Assembly: GCF_030291075.1 (NCBI RefSeq)
Contig: NZ_CP127407.1
Location: 1,486,001 to 1,550,000, forward strand
From: Stenotrophomonas sp. 57
Lineage (GTDB): Bacteria > Pseudomonadota > Gammaproteobacteria > Xanthomonadales > Xanthomonadaceae
Length of the DNA: 64,000 nt
Reading direction: 5' to 3'
Each line of letters starts with the position of its first letter. Position 1 is the stretch's first letter. The notes under the pieces were generated by a model, which was given only the letters and a program-made list of their open reading frames with translations, made no database searches and had not been told where the DNA came from. Of this stretch, positions 18,886 through 27,492 are shown one piece after another. Made by a program: the position numbers and the translations under genes.

Positions 18886-19593
18886 TCAGATCTGCCCGGT
18901 GCTGGAGGTCTCGTCGCGCTTCTCACGCGGCGGCAGCGGCTGCTCGCCGTGCACCAGGAACCACACGTTCTCGGCGATGTTGGTGGCGTGGTCGCCCACG
19001 CGCTCCAGGTTCTTGGCCATGAACAGCAGGTGGGTGCACGGGGTGATGTTGCGCGGGTCTTCCATCATGTAGGTCAGCAGCTCGCGGAACAGCGCGGTGT
19101 ACTGCGCGTCCAGGCGGGCGTCGTCCTCGCGCAGTTCCAGCGCGGCATCGGCGTCGTTGTCGCGGTAGGCGGCGATGGCGCGGCGCACCTGCTGTGCGGC
19201 CAGGCGGCCGAGCGCACGCAGGCCCTGGATCTGCGGCAGCGGCGGCACCTTGCCCAGTGCGATCGAACGCTTGGCCACGTTGGCGGCGTAGTCGCCGATG
19301 CGCTCGATGTCGGCGGGGATGCGCAGGCCGGCAAGGATCTCGCGCAGGTCACGCGCCATCGGCCCACGCAGCGCCAGACGCATCACGTCGTGGCTGATCT
19401 GCTGTTCCAGCGCGTCGATGGCTTCATCGTTGGCGATGATGCGATGGGCAGCGTTCTCGTCGCGCTTCTCGATCACGTCCATCGCCGCTTCGAGCTGGGC
19501 GACGGCCATCTCGCCCATGCGCACGATTTCGGCCACCAGGCGCTGCTGCTCTTCGTCGTAGCTCTTGACGATGTGGTCGTTGGGAAGATTCAT
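18886..19593 (-). CDS. phoU: Phosphate transport regulator PhoU
   Basis: PhoU links the PstSCAB transporter to the PhoR sensor and represses the Pho regulon when phosphate is plentiful. The 235-residue protein has two three-helix PhoU repeats. The metal-binding acidic motifs are visible in each: RIPADIERIGDYAANVAK in the first and FMAKNLERVGDHATNIAE in the second. I start at ATG 19593 (MNLPNDHIVKSYDEE), the common PhoU N-terminus. It is the last gene of the pst operon; 65 bases and a SMAG palindrome separate it from pstB, and a strong terminator follows. Confidence 0.96.
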   Translation of the reverse strand: MNLPNDHIVKSYDEEQQRLVAEIVRMGEMAVAQLEAAMDVIEKRDENAAHRIIANDEAIDALEQQISHDVMRLALRGPMARDLREILAGLRIPADIERIGDYAANVAKRSIALGKVPPLPQIQGLRALGRLAAQQVRRAIAAYRDNDADAALELREDDARLDAQYTALFRELLTYMMEDPRNITPCTHLLFMAKNLERVGDHATNIAENVWFLVHGEQPLPPREKRDETSSTGQI

Positions 19594-19607
19594 GGTGTGC
19601 AATCCGG

Positions 19608-19630
19608 GTAGAGCCAGGCCATGCCTGGCT
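19608..19630 (+). repeat. SMAG-type palindrome between pstB and phoU
   Basis: GTAGAGCCAGGCCATGCCTGGCT, a GTAG-headed palindrome inside the pst operon. It could act on mRNA processing between pstB and phoU. Confidence 0.7.
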
Positions 19631-19658
19631 GGGACATAGGGCGAAGGAACCGCGTCGA

Positions 19659-20516
19659 TCAGCCGAAGCGACCGGTGATGTAGTCCTCGGTCTGCCGCTG
19701 CGACGGCTGCGAGAAGATCACTTCGGTGCGGTCGTGCTCGATCAGGTCGCCCAGGTACATGAAGGCGGTGTAGTCGGACACGCGCGCGGCCTGCTGCATG
19801 TTGTGGGTGACGATGACGATGGTGTACTCGTGCTTCAGCTCTTCCACCAGCTGCTCGATGCGGCTGGTCGAGATCGGGTCCAGCGCCGAGGTCGGCTCGT
19901 CCAGCAGCAGCACCGACGGGCGCAGGGCCACGGCGCGGGCGATGCACAGGCGCTGCTGCTGGCCACCGGACAAGCCCAGTGCGCTCTGCCCCAGCTTGTC
20001 CTTCACTTCATCCCACAGCGCGCCCTGGCGCAGCGCCTGCTCGACGCGGTCGGCCATGTCGGCCTTGCTCAGCTTCTCGTGGTGGCGGATGCCGTAGGCC
20101 ACGTTCTCGAAGATGGTCATCGGGAACGGCACCGGCTTCTGGAACACCATGCCGACCTTGCTGCGCAGGCGGTTCATCGGGTACTTCGGCGACAGGATGT
20201 TCTCGCCGTCCAGCAGCACTTCACCGCGCGCTTCCAGCTTCGGGTACAGCGCATAGATGCGGTTGAAGATGCGCAGCAGGGTCGACTTGCCGCAGCCGGA
20301 GGGACCGATCAGCGCGGTCACGCGCTTTTCCGGGATCTCCAGGTTGATGCCCTTCAGGGCGTGGAACTTGTCGTAGTAGAAGTCCAGTCCACGCGCAGCC
20401 AGCTTCACCGGCGACGGCGTGTGCAGGCTCTCGTGCGAGGACGGCACGGCGATGCGCTGCATCGGCACGGCGTTGGAAAGGTCACTCATGGCGTTATCCA
20501 CGGAAAGGTCAGTCAT
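19659..20516 (-). CDS. pstB: Phosphate ABC transporter ATP-binding protein PstB
   Basis: The ATPase of the high-affinity phosphate importer. In 285 residues it has Walker [10 protein letters not shown] (71-79), the Q-loop [17 protein letters not shown], signature [14 protein letters not shown], Walker [14 protein letters not shown] and the H-loop [11 protein letters not shown]. These are all diagnostic for PstB. The start ATG 20516 overlaps the end of pstA by 8 bases. A second ATG at 20489 (MSDLSNAV) is possible because the N-terminal 35 residues are not conserved. Confidence 0.96.
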   Translation of the reverse strand: MTDLSVDNAMSDLSNAVPMQRIAVPSSHESLHTPSPVKLAARGLDFYYDKFHALKGINLEIPEKRVTALIGPSGCGKSTLLRIFNRIYALYPKLEARGEVLLDGENILSPKYPMNRLRSKVGMVFQKPVPFPMTIFENVAYGIRHHEKLSKADMADRVEQALRQGALWDEVKDKLGQSALGLSGGQQQRLCIARAVALRPSVLLLDEPTSALDPISTSRIEQLVEELKHEYTIVIVTHNMQQAARVSDYTAFMYLGDLIEHDRTEVIFSQPSQRQTEDYITGRFG

Positions 20517-21372
20517 GGGAGATACGGTTGCGCAGCAGGATGCCGCGGGCGGCAAGGCTGACCAGCAACACGAAGACAGTCAGCACCAGGGCACCGGCCC
20601 AGGCCAGCACCTGCCAGGATTCATACGGGCTGCCGGCGAACTGGTTCATCACCACCGGCACCGAGGCCATCGGCTGGAAGATGTTGTTGTTCCAGTACTG
20701 GTTGCCGAAAGCGGTGAACAGCAGCGGGGCGGTCTCGCCGGAGATGCGGGCCAGCGCCAGCAGGATGCCGGTGATGATGCCGGCCGAGGCACTGCGGTAC
20801 AGCACCTGCACGATCACCTTCCACTGCGGGATGCCCAGCGACAGGGCCGCTTCGCGCATCTGCGAGGGCACCAGGCGCAGCATCTCGTCGGTGGTGCGCA
20901 CCACCACTGGCAGCACGATGAAGGCCAGCGACAGCGCACCGGCGAACGCCGAGAAGTTGCCGCCGGTCTGCATCACGTACAGGGTGTAGACGAACAGGCC
21001 CAGCACGATGGACGGCGCCGACAGCAGGATGTCGTTGACGAAGCGGACCACGGTGCCGGCCTTGCGGGCGTTGCCGTACTCGGCCAGCCAGGTGCCGGCC
21101 AGCACGCCCAGCGGAGTGCCGATGCCGATCGCCAGCGCGCACATCACAGCGCTGCCGAAGAAGGCGTTGGCCAGGCCGCCTTCCTGCATCGGCGGCGGCG
21201 TCATCTTGGTGAACAGATCCCCGTTGATGCCGGCCAGGCCCTTCGAGGCCAGGGTGAACAGGATCCAGCCCAGGAAGAACAGGCCGAACAGGGCAGTGGC
21301 ACAGGAGGCGGTGATCGCAACGACGTTGCCGATGCGACGGCGCAGGTACAGCGAATCAGCGGTAGTGGACAT
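20509..21372 (-). CDS. pstA: Phosphate ABC transporter permease PstA
   Basis: One of two membrane subunits of the PstSCAB phosphate importer. The 287-residue protein has six predicted helices. The permease loop that contacts PstB is [19 protein letters not shown] with the following [33 protein letters not shown] segment ([17 protein letters not shown]) is typical of PstA. It overlaps the pstC end by one base and pstB by 8. Confidence 0.96.
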   Translation of the reverse strand: MSTTADSLYLRRRIGNVVAITASCATALFGLFFLGWILFTLASKGLAGINGDLFTKMTPPPMQEGGLANAFFGSAVMCALAIGIGTPLGVLAGTWLAEYGNARKAGTVVRFVNDILLSAPSIVLGLFVYTLYVMQTGGNFSAFAGALSLAFIVLPVVVRTTDEMLRLVPSQMREAALSLGIPQWKVIVQVLYRSASAGIITGILLALARISGETAPLLFTAFGNQYWNNNIFQPMASVPVVMNQFAGSPYESWQVLAWAGALVLTVFVLLVSLAARGILLRNRISHD

Positions 21373-22340
21373 CAGTTGCCCTCCTTGCGGGACAGGCGCA
21401 TCAGCATCAGGCGGGCGATGGCCAGCACCACGAAGGTGACGATGAACAGGACGAAGCCGAGCAGCAGCAGGGCCGAGCGGTAGGTTTCAGTGGCTTCGCC
21501 GAAATCGTTGGCGATCAGCGCGGCGATGGTGGTGCCCGGTTCCAGCAGCGACGGCGACAGGCGCACGCTGTTGCCGATCACGAAGGCCACCGCCATCGTC
21601 TCGCCCAAGGCGCGGCCGAGGCCGAGGAAGATTCCGCCGATCACCGCCGAGCGGGTGTAGGGCAGCACGATGTCCCAGCTCACTTCCCACTTGGTGGAAC
21701 CCAGCGCATAGGCCGATTCCTTCAGGCGGGTCGGCACGGTCAGGAACACTTCGCGCATCACCGAGGAGATGAACGGAATGACCATGATGGCCAGCACGAA
21801 ACCGGCGGTGAGCATGCCGATGCCCAGCGGCGGGCCCTGGAACATCGGGCCGATGACCGGCCATTCGCCCAGGGTTTCGTTGAGGAACGGGGTGACGTAC
21901 TCGGTCATCACCGGCACCAGCACGAACAGGCCCCACATGCCGTAGATGATCGAGGGGATGCCGGCCAGCAGTTCGATGGCGGTACCGACCGGGCCGCGCA
22001 GCCAGCGCGGCGCGACTTCGGTGAGGAAGAAGGCGATGCCGAAGCTGACCGGCACGGCGATGACCATCGCGATCAGCGCGGTAACCAGGGTGCCGTAGAT
22101 CGGGGCGAGGGCACCGAACTTGTTTTCGACCGGATTCCAGTCGGCGGAGAAGAAGAAGCTCAGGCCCTGCATCTGCAGGGCATGGCGGCCGCCCCACAGC
22201 ATCGACAGCGCGGCGCAGGCCAGGGCGATCAGGACGAAGATGACGGTGCCGACCAGCACCCATCGGAACAGTTTGTCGTTGCGGGCATCACGCGCATCAC
22301 GCGTGGACGGGGCGGCTACAGGCTGGGCGATGGCATTCAT
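21372..22340 (-). CDS. pstC: Phosphate ABC transporter permease PstC
   Basis: The second membrane subunit of the phosphate importer. The 322-residue protein has six or more helices; the N-terminal cytoplasmic stretch is followed by LVGTVIFVLIALACAALS. Family marks include LLAGIPSIIYGMWGLFV, the coupling loop RLKESAYALGSTKWEVSWDI and GRALGETMAVAFVIGN. It lies 82 bases after pstS copy 1, with a hairpin in the gap, and its stop shares a base with pstA's start. Confidence 0.96.
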   Translation of the reverse strand: MNAIAQPVAAPSTRDARDARNDKLFRWVLVGTVIFVLIALACAALSMLWGGRHALQMQGLSFFFSADWNPVENKFGALAPIYGTLVTALIAMVIAVPVSFGIAFFLTEVAPRWLRGPVGTAIELLAGIPSIIYGMWGLFVLVPVMTEYVTPFLNETLGEWPVIGPMFQGPPLGIGMLTAGFVLAIMVIPFISSVMREVFLTVPTRLKESAYALGSTKWEVSWDIVLPYTRSAVIGGIFLGLGRALGETMAVAFVIGNSVRLSPSLLEPGTTIAALIANDFGEATETYRSALLLLGFVLFIVTFVVLAIARLMLMRLSRKEGN

Positions 22341-22388
22341 GGGGACGGCAGGGCCAGGAAGGGGCGGGGCGGCACGGCGTGGAAGAAG

Positions 22389-22413
22389 CGGTGCCCGCGC
22401 GGGGCGGGCACCG
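22389..22413 (-). repeat. Hairpin between pstS copy 1 and pstC
   Basis: A 9-bp stem (22389-22397 with 22405-22413) lies 10 bases past the pstS stop. There is no T-run, so it more likely stabilises the pstS message or reduces read-through into pstCAB than stops it. High binding-protein output relative to permease would fit. Confidence 0.5.
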
Positions 22414-22422
22414 TCGTGTCCA

Positions 22423-23517
22423 TCACTTCAGGTCGGTCGCCCAGTAGGCCTCGATCTGCTTGACCAGTTCGGCCGGCAGCGGCACGTAGTGCAGCTCGTT
22501 GGCCTGGGCCTGGCCGTTCTCGAAGGCCCACTTGAAGAAGGCCAGGGTGTCCTGGTTGCGCTTGGCGTCCTTTGGCTGCTTCTGCATCAGCATGAAGTTG
22601 GTGGCGGTGATCGGCCACGCCTGCTCGCCCGGGGCGTTGGTGATGACCAGGTTGAAATCCTTGGCGCTGGCCCAGTCGGCGCTGGCGGCTGCAGCGGCGA
22701 AGGTTTCCGCACTGGGCTCGACCCAGTTGCCGGCTGCGTTCTGCATGGCGGTATACGGCATGCCGTTCTGCAGCGCGTAAGCCAGTTCGACGTAGCCGAT
22801 CGAACCCTTGATCTGCTTCACGTACGAAGCGACGCCTTCATTGCCCTTGCCACCGACGCCGTCCGGCCACTGCACCGAAGTGCCTTCGCCGACCTTGCTC
22901 TTCCACTCCGGGCTGACCTTGGACAGGTAGTTGGAGAAGTTGAAGGTGGTGCCCGAACCGTCCGAACGGTGGACCAGGGTGATCTTGCCGTCCGGCAGCT
23001 TCACGCCCGGGTTGGCGGCGACGATGGCCGGGTCGTTCCAGGTCTTGACCTTGCCCAGGAAGATGTCGGCCAGCAGGGCGCCGCTGAGGCGCAGCTTGCC
23101 GGCGTCCAGGCCTTCGATGTTGACCACCGGCACCACGCCGCCGATGGCGGACGGGAACTGCGCCAGGCCGGCCTGGGCCAGCTCTTCGCTGCTCAGCGGC
23201 TTGTCGGACGAACCGAAATCGACGGTGCCGGCCTTGATCTGGGCGATGCCGCCGCCGGAGCCGATCGACTGGTAGTTGATCTTGGCGCCGGTGCTGGTGT
23301 TGTAGTCAGCCGACCACTTGGAGACCAGTGGGAAGATGAAGGACGCGCCGGCGCCGGACACTTCGGCGGTCACCTTGGCACCGGCGGCGGCCGGAGCGGC
23401 GGCACCGTCGGCAGCCGGCTGCTGCGCGGCCTGCTTGTCGCCACCGCAGGCCGACAGGCCCAGGGCGATGGCCAGGGAAAGGGCGGCAAGGCCGGCCGAG
23501 TGCAGTTTCATGGTCAC
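22423..23517 (-). CDS. pstS: Phosphate-binding lipoprotein PstS, copy 1
   Basis: Periplasmic phosphate receptor for PstCAB. The 364-residue protein has a lipoprotein signal ending LSAC (Cys near 24), an Ala/Pro/Gln-rich linker and the PstS fold. Phosphate-binding motifs are GAGASFIFPLVSKW, INYQSIGSGGGIAQI, VDFGSSDKPLS and VHRSDGSGTTFNF. It is the first gene of pstSCAB-phoU and has its own Pho-box-like promoter. A second pstS lies 445 bases upstream. The lipid anchor and linker are the main differences from that copy. Confidence 0.95.
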   Translation of the reverse strand: MTMKLHSAGLAALSLAIALGLSACGGDKQAAQQPAADGAAAPAAAGAKVTAEVSGAGASFIFPLVSKWSADYNTSTGAKINYQSIGSGGGIAQIKAGTVDFGSSDKPLSSEELAQAGLAQFPSAIGGVVPVVNIEGLDAGKLRLSGALLADIFLGKVKTWNDPAIVAANPGVKLPDGKITLVHRSDGSGTTFNFSNYLSKVSPEWKSKVGEGTSVQWPDGVGGKGNEGVASYVKQIKGSIGYVELAYALQNGMPYTAMQNAAGNWVEPSAETFAAAAASADWASAKDFNLVITNAPGEQAWPITATNFMLMQKQPKDAKRNQDTLAFFKWAFENGQAQANELHYVPLPAELVKQIEAYWATDLK

Positions 23518-23563
23518 TCCATAGCGGGGAAGAGCCGACGTGGTCGGCGGATGCGGCTATGAA

Positions 23564-23601
23564 ATGATGTTTTTGTTACAGCCGTATTACGACCATGACA
23601 G
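23564..23601 (-). promoter_or_regulatory. Pho-box-like repeats upstream of pstS copy 1
   Basis: Read on the minus strand, CTGTAAC (23575-23581) and ACATCAT (23564-23570) are separated by four A, matching the PhoB layout of 7-bp repeats every 11 bp. A weaker TCGTAAT unit is in register 11 bp upstream, and CTGTCAT (23595-23601) lies nearby slightly out of register. Confidence 0.7.
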
Positions 23602-23756
23602 AGGTGTCCTGGATCACGTTCTGACAAGGGTTTCACGGGGTTGGCCGGGCCCTGGCAGGGCCCCGGAGACGCCGGATCTGCGCACCGATGTGACGACAGG
23701 TGCAAGCTGGAACCGAGCCAACGCCCGGCAGCGCGCGCGAGGCCAAGCCAAAAGCA

Positions 23757-23779
23757 GCAGAGCGTGGGCTCGGCTCTAC
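23757..23779 (-). repeat. Degenerate SMAG palindrome
   Basis: On the minus strand it begins GTAGAGCCGAGCCCACGCTC and then departs by one base from the usual CGGCT end. Confidence 0.5.
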
Positions 23780-23869
23780 AAGCGCTCCTGCCTTTGCTCC
23801 TGCCTTCCATGACCCCACCGACTCCCCATGGAACTGCGAAGGCGCAAAACGCTCTTCACGACCAGCCTC

Positions 23870-23904
23870 AAAAAAAAGAGCGCGAGATCTCGAGGATCTC
23901 GCGC
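23870..23904 (-). terminator. Rho-independent terminator after pstS copy 2
   Basis: A perfect 10-bp stem (23880-23889 with 23895-23904) with a 5-base loop is followed on the minus strand by eight T. It isolates pstS copy 2 as a single-gene unit. Confidence 0.92.
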
Positions 23905-23962
23905 CCGGGTGGGATCGGCGGGGGAGAGAGGACCCGCCGACCCCGTTCCTGCGGGGGAACGC

Positions 23963-24979
23963 TTACTTCAGGTTCTGCGACCAGTAGGTCTCGATCTGGC
24001 GGACCAGGCTGTCCGGCAGCGGCACGTAGTCCAGCTGGCGGGCCTGGGCGTCGCCGCTCTTGTAGACCCAGCGGAAGAACTCCTGGGTGGCCTTGCCGTT
24101 GGCGGCGTTCTTCGGCTTCTTGTGCACCAGGATGAAGTTGGTGGCGGTGATCGGCCAGGACTCGGCGCCCGGGGCGTTGGTCATCACCAGGTAGAAGTCC
24201 TTGGCGCTGGCCCAGTCGGCGCTGGCGGCGGCCGCGGCGAACGAAGCGTCGCTCGGCTGCACGAACTTGCCGGCGGCATTCTTCATCGCGGTGTACGACA
24301 GCTTGTTCTGCAGCGCGTAGGACAGTTCGACGTAGCCGATGCCGCCCTTGATCTGCTTCACGTAAGCGGCAACGCCTTCGTTGCCCTTGCCGCCGATGCC
24401 GGCCGGCCACTGGACGGAGGTGCCTTCACCGACCGAGCTCTTCCACTCCGGGCTGACCTTGGACAGGTAGTTGACGAAGTTGAAGGTGGTGCCCGAACCG
24501 TCCGAACGGTGCACGACGGTGATCTTGGCGCTCGGCAGGGTCACGCCCGGGTTCAGCGCGGCGATGGCCGGGTCGTTCCAGGTCTTGATCTTGCCCAGGA
24601 AGATGTTGGCCAGCACGGTGCCGTCCAGCTTCAGCGCGCCCGGGGCGATGCCGGCCACGTTGACCACCGGCACCACGCCGCCGATCACCGACGGGAACTG
24701 GGCCAGGCCCGAAGCGGCCAGTTCTTCCGGCTTCAGCGGGGCGTCGGAGGAGCCGAAATCAACAGTCTTGGCCTTGATCTGGGCGATACCACCGCCGGAG
24801 CCGATCGACTGGTAGTTGACCTTGTTGCTGGTGGCGGCGTTGTAGTCGACCGACCACTTCGACATCACCGGGTAGATGAACGAGGCGCCCGCGCCGGTGA
24901 TTTCAGCGGCGTTGGCGGCGAACACGGACGACGCTGCGAAGACGGCAACGGCAACGCGCGACTTGAAGGCGTGGATCAC
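23963..24979 (-). CDS. pstS: Phosphate-binding protein PstS, copy 2
   Basis: A second phosphate-binding protein, 338 residues. It has an ordinary cleavable signal peptide (VAVAVFAASSVFAANA) rather than a lipobox, so it should be soluble in the periplasm or be secreted. The phosphate site is conserved: GAGASFIYPVMSKW, NYQSIGSGGGIAQI, VDFGSSDAPLK and VHRSDGSGTTFNF. The start is GTG 24979, supported by AGGAG 8 bases upstream; an upstream ATG gives a tail without signal-peptide character. It has its own Pho boxes and terminator. It may serve as a free phosphate carrier, or have a secreted role as in some Pseudomonas PstS proteins (inference). Confidence 0.94.
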   Translation of the reverse strand: MIHAFKSRVAVAVFAASSVFAANAAEITGAGASFIYPVMSKWSVDYNAATSNKVNYQSIGSGGGIAQIKAKTVDFGSSDAPLKPEELAASGLAQFPSVIGGVVPVVNVAGIAPGALKLDGTVLANIFLGKIKTWNDPAIAALNPGVTLPSAKITVVHRSDGSGTTFNFVNYLSKVSPEWKSSVGEGTSVQWPAGIGGKGNEGVAAYVKQIKGGIGYVELSYALQNKLSYTAMKNAAGKFVQPSDASFAAAAASADWASAKDFYLVMTNAPGAESWPITATNFILVHKKPKNAANGKATQEFFRWVYKSGDAQARQLDYVPLPDSLVRQIETYWSQNLK

Positions 24980-25033
24980 GGGGTGGCTCCTGGGTTGATT
25001 GGGATGCGGGGTTACCCGCCCGGCGCACATTCC

Positions 25034-25084
25034 ATAACGGTTCGATGACAGCGCAGGGACCGTTGTATGACGCAACCGTTACAG
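25034..25084 (-). promoter_or_regulatory. Pho-box array upstream of pstS copy 2
   Basis: On the minus strand four good heptamers sit on an 11-bp period: CTGTAAC (25078-25084), GCGTCAT (25067-25073), CTGTCAT (25045-25051) and CCGTTAT (25034-25040). The unit between (CGGTCCC) is poor. This is two PhoB dimer sites in register, strong evidence for phosphate control. Confidence 0.85.
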
Positions 25085-25378
25085 CGTTGCCCGCAGCCGT
25101 TGCGGCGGAGCCCGTGAAGGTTTCGCGCGCGCTCCACGTGCGCAGGCAAGCGCACCGCCACCCTCGCTATGTCGTGGTCGAAGCCTCAGCGCCGATGCGC
25201 GTGCATACGGGTAATGCGCATCCGGCAGCGATGTCATCGCCGGCACGTGGCCGCACGGCGCCGCGCTGCACCTTGAAGCGGATACATCACGCCATGTGCC
25301 GCAAGGCCTTGACACAGCTGCCGGCGCAAATGCGTCGTCCGCATGACCGCACGAAGAAACCTGTGTCTGGTGCGCAGT

Positions 25379-25407
25379 TTGTCATTCGACTGTCATGGTT
25401 TTAACGG
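25379..25407 (+). promoter_or_regulatory. Pho box upstream of the porin gene
   Basis: TTGTCAT-TCGA-CTGTCAT-GGTT-TTAACGG: two near-consensus PhoB repeats and a third weaker one, exactly 11 bp apart. It ends about 78 bases before the porin start. Confidence 0.88.
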
Positions 25408-25485
25408 AACGTTCGCAAAACGCTTGACCGGCCTGCCGGCGTGGCGTTCTGCCCAAGCCATTCCAACCCTCTGGAGAGATCCAAA

Positions 25486-26718
25486 ATGCGTTCCCATTTG
25501 CTCGCCGCCGCGGTCGTTGCAAGCCTCGGTCTGGTTTCCGCCGACGCCTTCGCAGCCCCCGCCAGCTCGGGCGTATCCCAGGCACAGCTGCAGCAGCTGC
25601 AGGCACAGATCGCCGCGCTGCAGGCTCAGGTCCAGCAGTTGCAGAACGATTCGCAGGCACTGCAGGCGCAGTCCGACGCGCAGTCCGAAGTGAACATCAC
25701 CCAGGCGCAGGCGCTGGAAGGTGCACAGAAGACCCAGACCAGCGTCGACAAGCTGGCCAAGCTGGTCAATGACAACAAGATCGGCGGTCGCATGTTCTTC
25801 GACCTGACCAACATCGACAAGACCAGCAACGGCAAGGACACCGCTGCCAGCGGCACCGGTCTGGACGTGAAGCGCTTCTACCTGACCGTCGACCACAAGT
25901 TCAACGACATCTGGTCGGCGAACCTGACCACCGACTTCCAGTACAGCTCGGCCATCGGCAACACCGAACTGTTCGTCAAGAAGGCCTACGTGCAGGGCAG
26001 CTTCGACCCGGCCTTCAACCTGCGCGTCGGTGCCGCCGACATGCCGTGGATCCCATACGTCGAGAAGTTCTACGGCATGCGCTATGTCGAGAACACCCTG
26101 ACCGATCGCCTGAAGTACGGCAACTCGTCCGACTGGGGCCTGCATGGCTTCGGCAACTTGGGCAACAACTTCAACTACGCCGTGTCGGTCGTGTCCGGCG
26201 CCGGCTACAAGAACCCGACCCGCAGCAAGGGCATGGACGTGGAAGGCCGCGTCGCCTACACCCCGAACGAGAACTTCGTGGTGGCCGTCGGCGGCTACAG
26301 CGGCAAGCTGGGCAAGGAAACCGACATCCAGAGCGCCGAGAACACCTATACCCGCGCCAACGCGATGGTGGCCTACGCCGACAGCAACTTCCGCGTCGGT
26401 GGCGAGTACTTCCAGGCCAAGAACCTCAACAACGTGCTGACCGTTGCCACCGACAAGACCAGCGGCTGGTCGGTGTGGGGCAGCGTGCGCGTGACCGACG
26501 GTGGCATCAACGTGTTCGGTCGTTACGATGACACCGACGTCAGCAAGACCCTGGACCCGACCCTGAGCGACAAGTACTGGAACGTCGGCGTCGAATTCCC
26601 GGTCATGAAGAACCTCAAGCTGTCGACCGTGTACAAGTACACCCACCTGGCCAACGCCGGCGACAAGAAGAACGACAAGACCAAGGAATTCGGCGTCTGG
26701 GGCGACCTGTCGTTCTGA
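25486..26718 (+). CDS. Phosphate-type outer-membrane porin (OprP/OprO-like)
   Basis: A 410-residue porin with a signal peptide (MRSHLLAAAVVASLGLVSAD), an N-terminal coiled coil rich in Gln and Leu (about 30-75), and a beta-barrel of the OprO/OprP family. The C-terminus ends EFGVWGDLSF with the terminal Phe needed for barrel insertion. The Pho box directly upstream and the neighbouring pst genes point to phosphate or polyphosphate uptake through the outer membrane. The coiled coil should form the trimer stalk in the periplasm. ATG 25486 is preceded by GGAGAG at a good distance. Selectivity is inferred from the context, not from residues. Confidence 0.88.
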   Translation: MRSHLLAAAVVASLGLVSADAFAAPASSGVSQAQLQQLQAQIAALQAQVQQLQNDSQALQAQSDAQSEVNITQAQALEGAQKTQTSVDKLAKLVNDNKIGGRMFFDLTNIDKTSNGKDTAASGTGLDVKRFYLTVDHKFNDIWSANLTTDFQYSSAIGNTELFVKKAYVQGSFDPAFNLRVGAADMPWIPYVEKFYGMRYVENTLTDRLKYGNSSDWGLHGFGNLGNNFNYAVSVVSGAGYKNPTRSKGMDVEGRVAYTPNENFVVAVGGYSGKLGKETDIQSAENTYTRANAMVAYADSNFRVGGEYFQAKNLNNVLTVATDKTSGWSVWGSVRVTDGGINVFGRYDDTDVSKTLDPTLSDKYWNVGVEFPVMKNLKLSTVYKYTHLANAGDKKNDKTKEFGVWGDLSF

Positions 26719-26747
26719 TCTCCTGAAGCACGCTTGTCCTGAGATAC

Positions 26748-26774
26748 AGACGGCGGGCCTTGTGCCCGCCGTCT
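26748..26774. terminator. Terminator between the convergent porin and nth genes
   Basis: An 11-bp perfect stem (26748-26758 with 26764-26774) with a 5-base loop, followed by TCGTCTGTT. It can work in both directions for the porin and nth. Confidence 0.75.
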
Positions 26775-26799
26775 TCGTCTGTTCACAACAGAGACTGCG

Positions 26800-27492
26800 T
26801 CACGTCTCGGCCGTGGTCTTTTCCTTGAACCGGCACAGATCGGCGATGACGCAGCCCGGGCAATCCGGCTTGCGCGCCTTGCACACATAACGCCCGTGCA
26901 GGATCAGCCAGTGATGCGCGTCGAGCAGGAACTCGGCGGGAATCACCTTCACCAGCTTGTCTTCCACTTCGCGCACGTTCTTTCCGGGGGCCAGCCCGGT
27001 ACGGTTGGAGACGCGGAAGATATGCGTGTCGACCGCCATCACCGGCTCACCAAACGCGGTGTTGAGCACCACGTTGGCGGTCTTGCGGCCGACGCCCGGC
27101 AACGCTTCCAGTGCGTCGCGATCGCGTGGCACTTCACCGCCATGTTTTTCCAGCAGGACCGCGCAGGTGGCGATCACGTTCTTGGCCTTGGCGTTGAACA
27201 GGCCGATGGTGGCGATGTACTGCTTCAGCCCATCCTCGCCAAGCGCGAGGATCTTCGCCGGCGTATTGGCCACCGGGAACAGGCGGCGCGTGGCCTTGTT
27301 GACGCCGACATCGGTGGCCTGCGCCGACAACGCCACCGCCACCAGCAGCTCGAACGGCGAGCTGTATTCCAGTTCGGTCTTCGGGTGCGGATTGAGTTCG
27401 CGCAGGCGGGTGAACATCTCCACCACGTCGGCGCGCGGCATCGTGCCGCCACGCCGCGCCGGGGCGCGCGCAGTCTTCTTCGTGGTGGCCAT
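26800..27492 (-). CDS. nth: Endonuclease III
   Basis: Base-excision-repair glycosylase and AP lyase for oxidised pyrimidines. The 230-residue protein shows the helix-hairpin-helix LPGVGRKTANVVL with the catalytic Lys137, the catalytic Asp155 in VMAVDTHIFRV and a C-terminal [4Fe-4S] cluster with ligands CKARKPDCPGCVIADLC (spacing 6-2-5). The first 17 residues are basic and not conserved; MPRADVV is an alternative start. The start shares one base with the stop of the preceding small gene, showing a common transcript. Confidence 0.96.
   Translation of the reverse strand: MATTKKTARAPARRGGTMPRADVVEMFTRLRELNPHPKTELEYSSPFELLVAVALSAQATDVGVNKATRRLFPVANTPAKILALGEDGLKQYIATIGLFNAKAKNVIATCAVLLEKHGGEVPRDRDALEALPGVGRKTANVVLNTAFGEPVMAVDTHIFRVSNRTGLAPGKNVREVEDKLVKVIPAEFLLDAHHWLILHGRYVCKARKPDCPGCVIADLCRFKEKTTAET

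Larger units (their letters stand above)
23518..23962. other. Gap between the two pstS genes
   Basis: The 445 bases hold the pstS copy 1 promoter with Pho-box heptamers, a degenerate SMAG palindrome (23757-23779) and the terminator of pstS copy 2. The middle (about 23605-23755) is GC-rich with a small GGGCCC hairpin near 23650 and no gene I can support. Confidence 0.7.
24980..25485. other. Divergent region between pstS copy 2 and the porin gene
   Basis: The 506 bases contain both Pho-box clusters at their two ends (25034-25084 and 25379-25407). The roughly 290 bases between show no repeat, RNA or gene signal that I can recognise. Confidence 0.7.

Noticed and set aside
23640..23680. GGGCCC-rich hairpin as a terminator of pstS copy 2
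   Set aside because: It lies beyond the strong T-run terminator at 23870-23904 in the direction of transcription and has no T-run.
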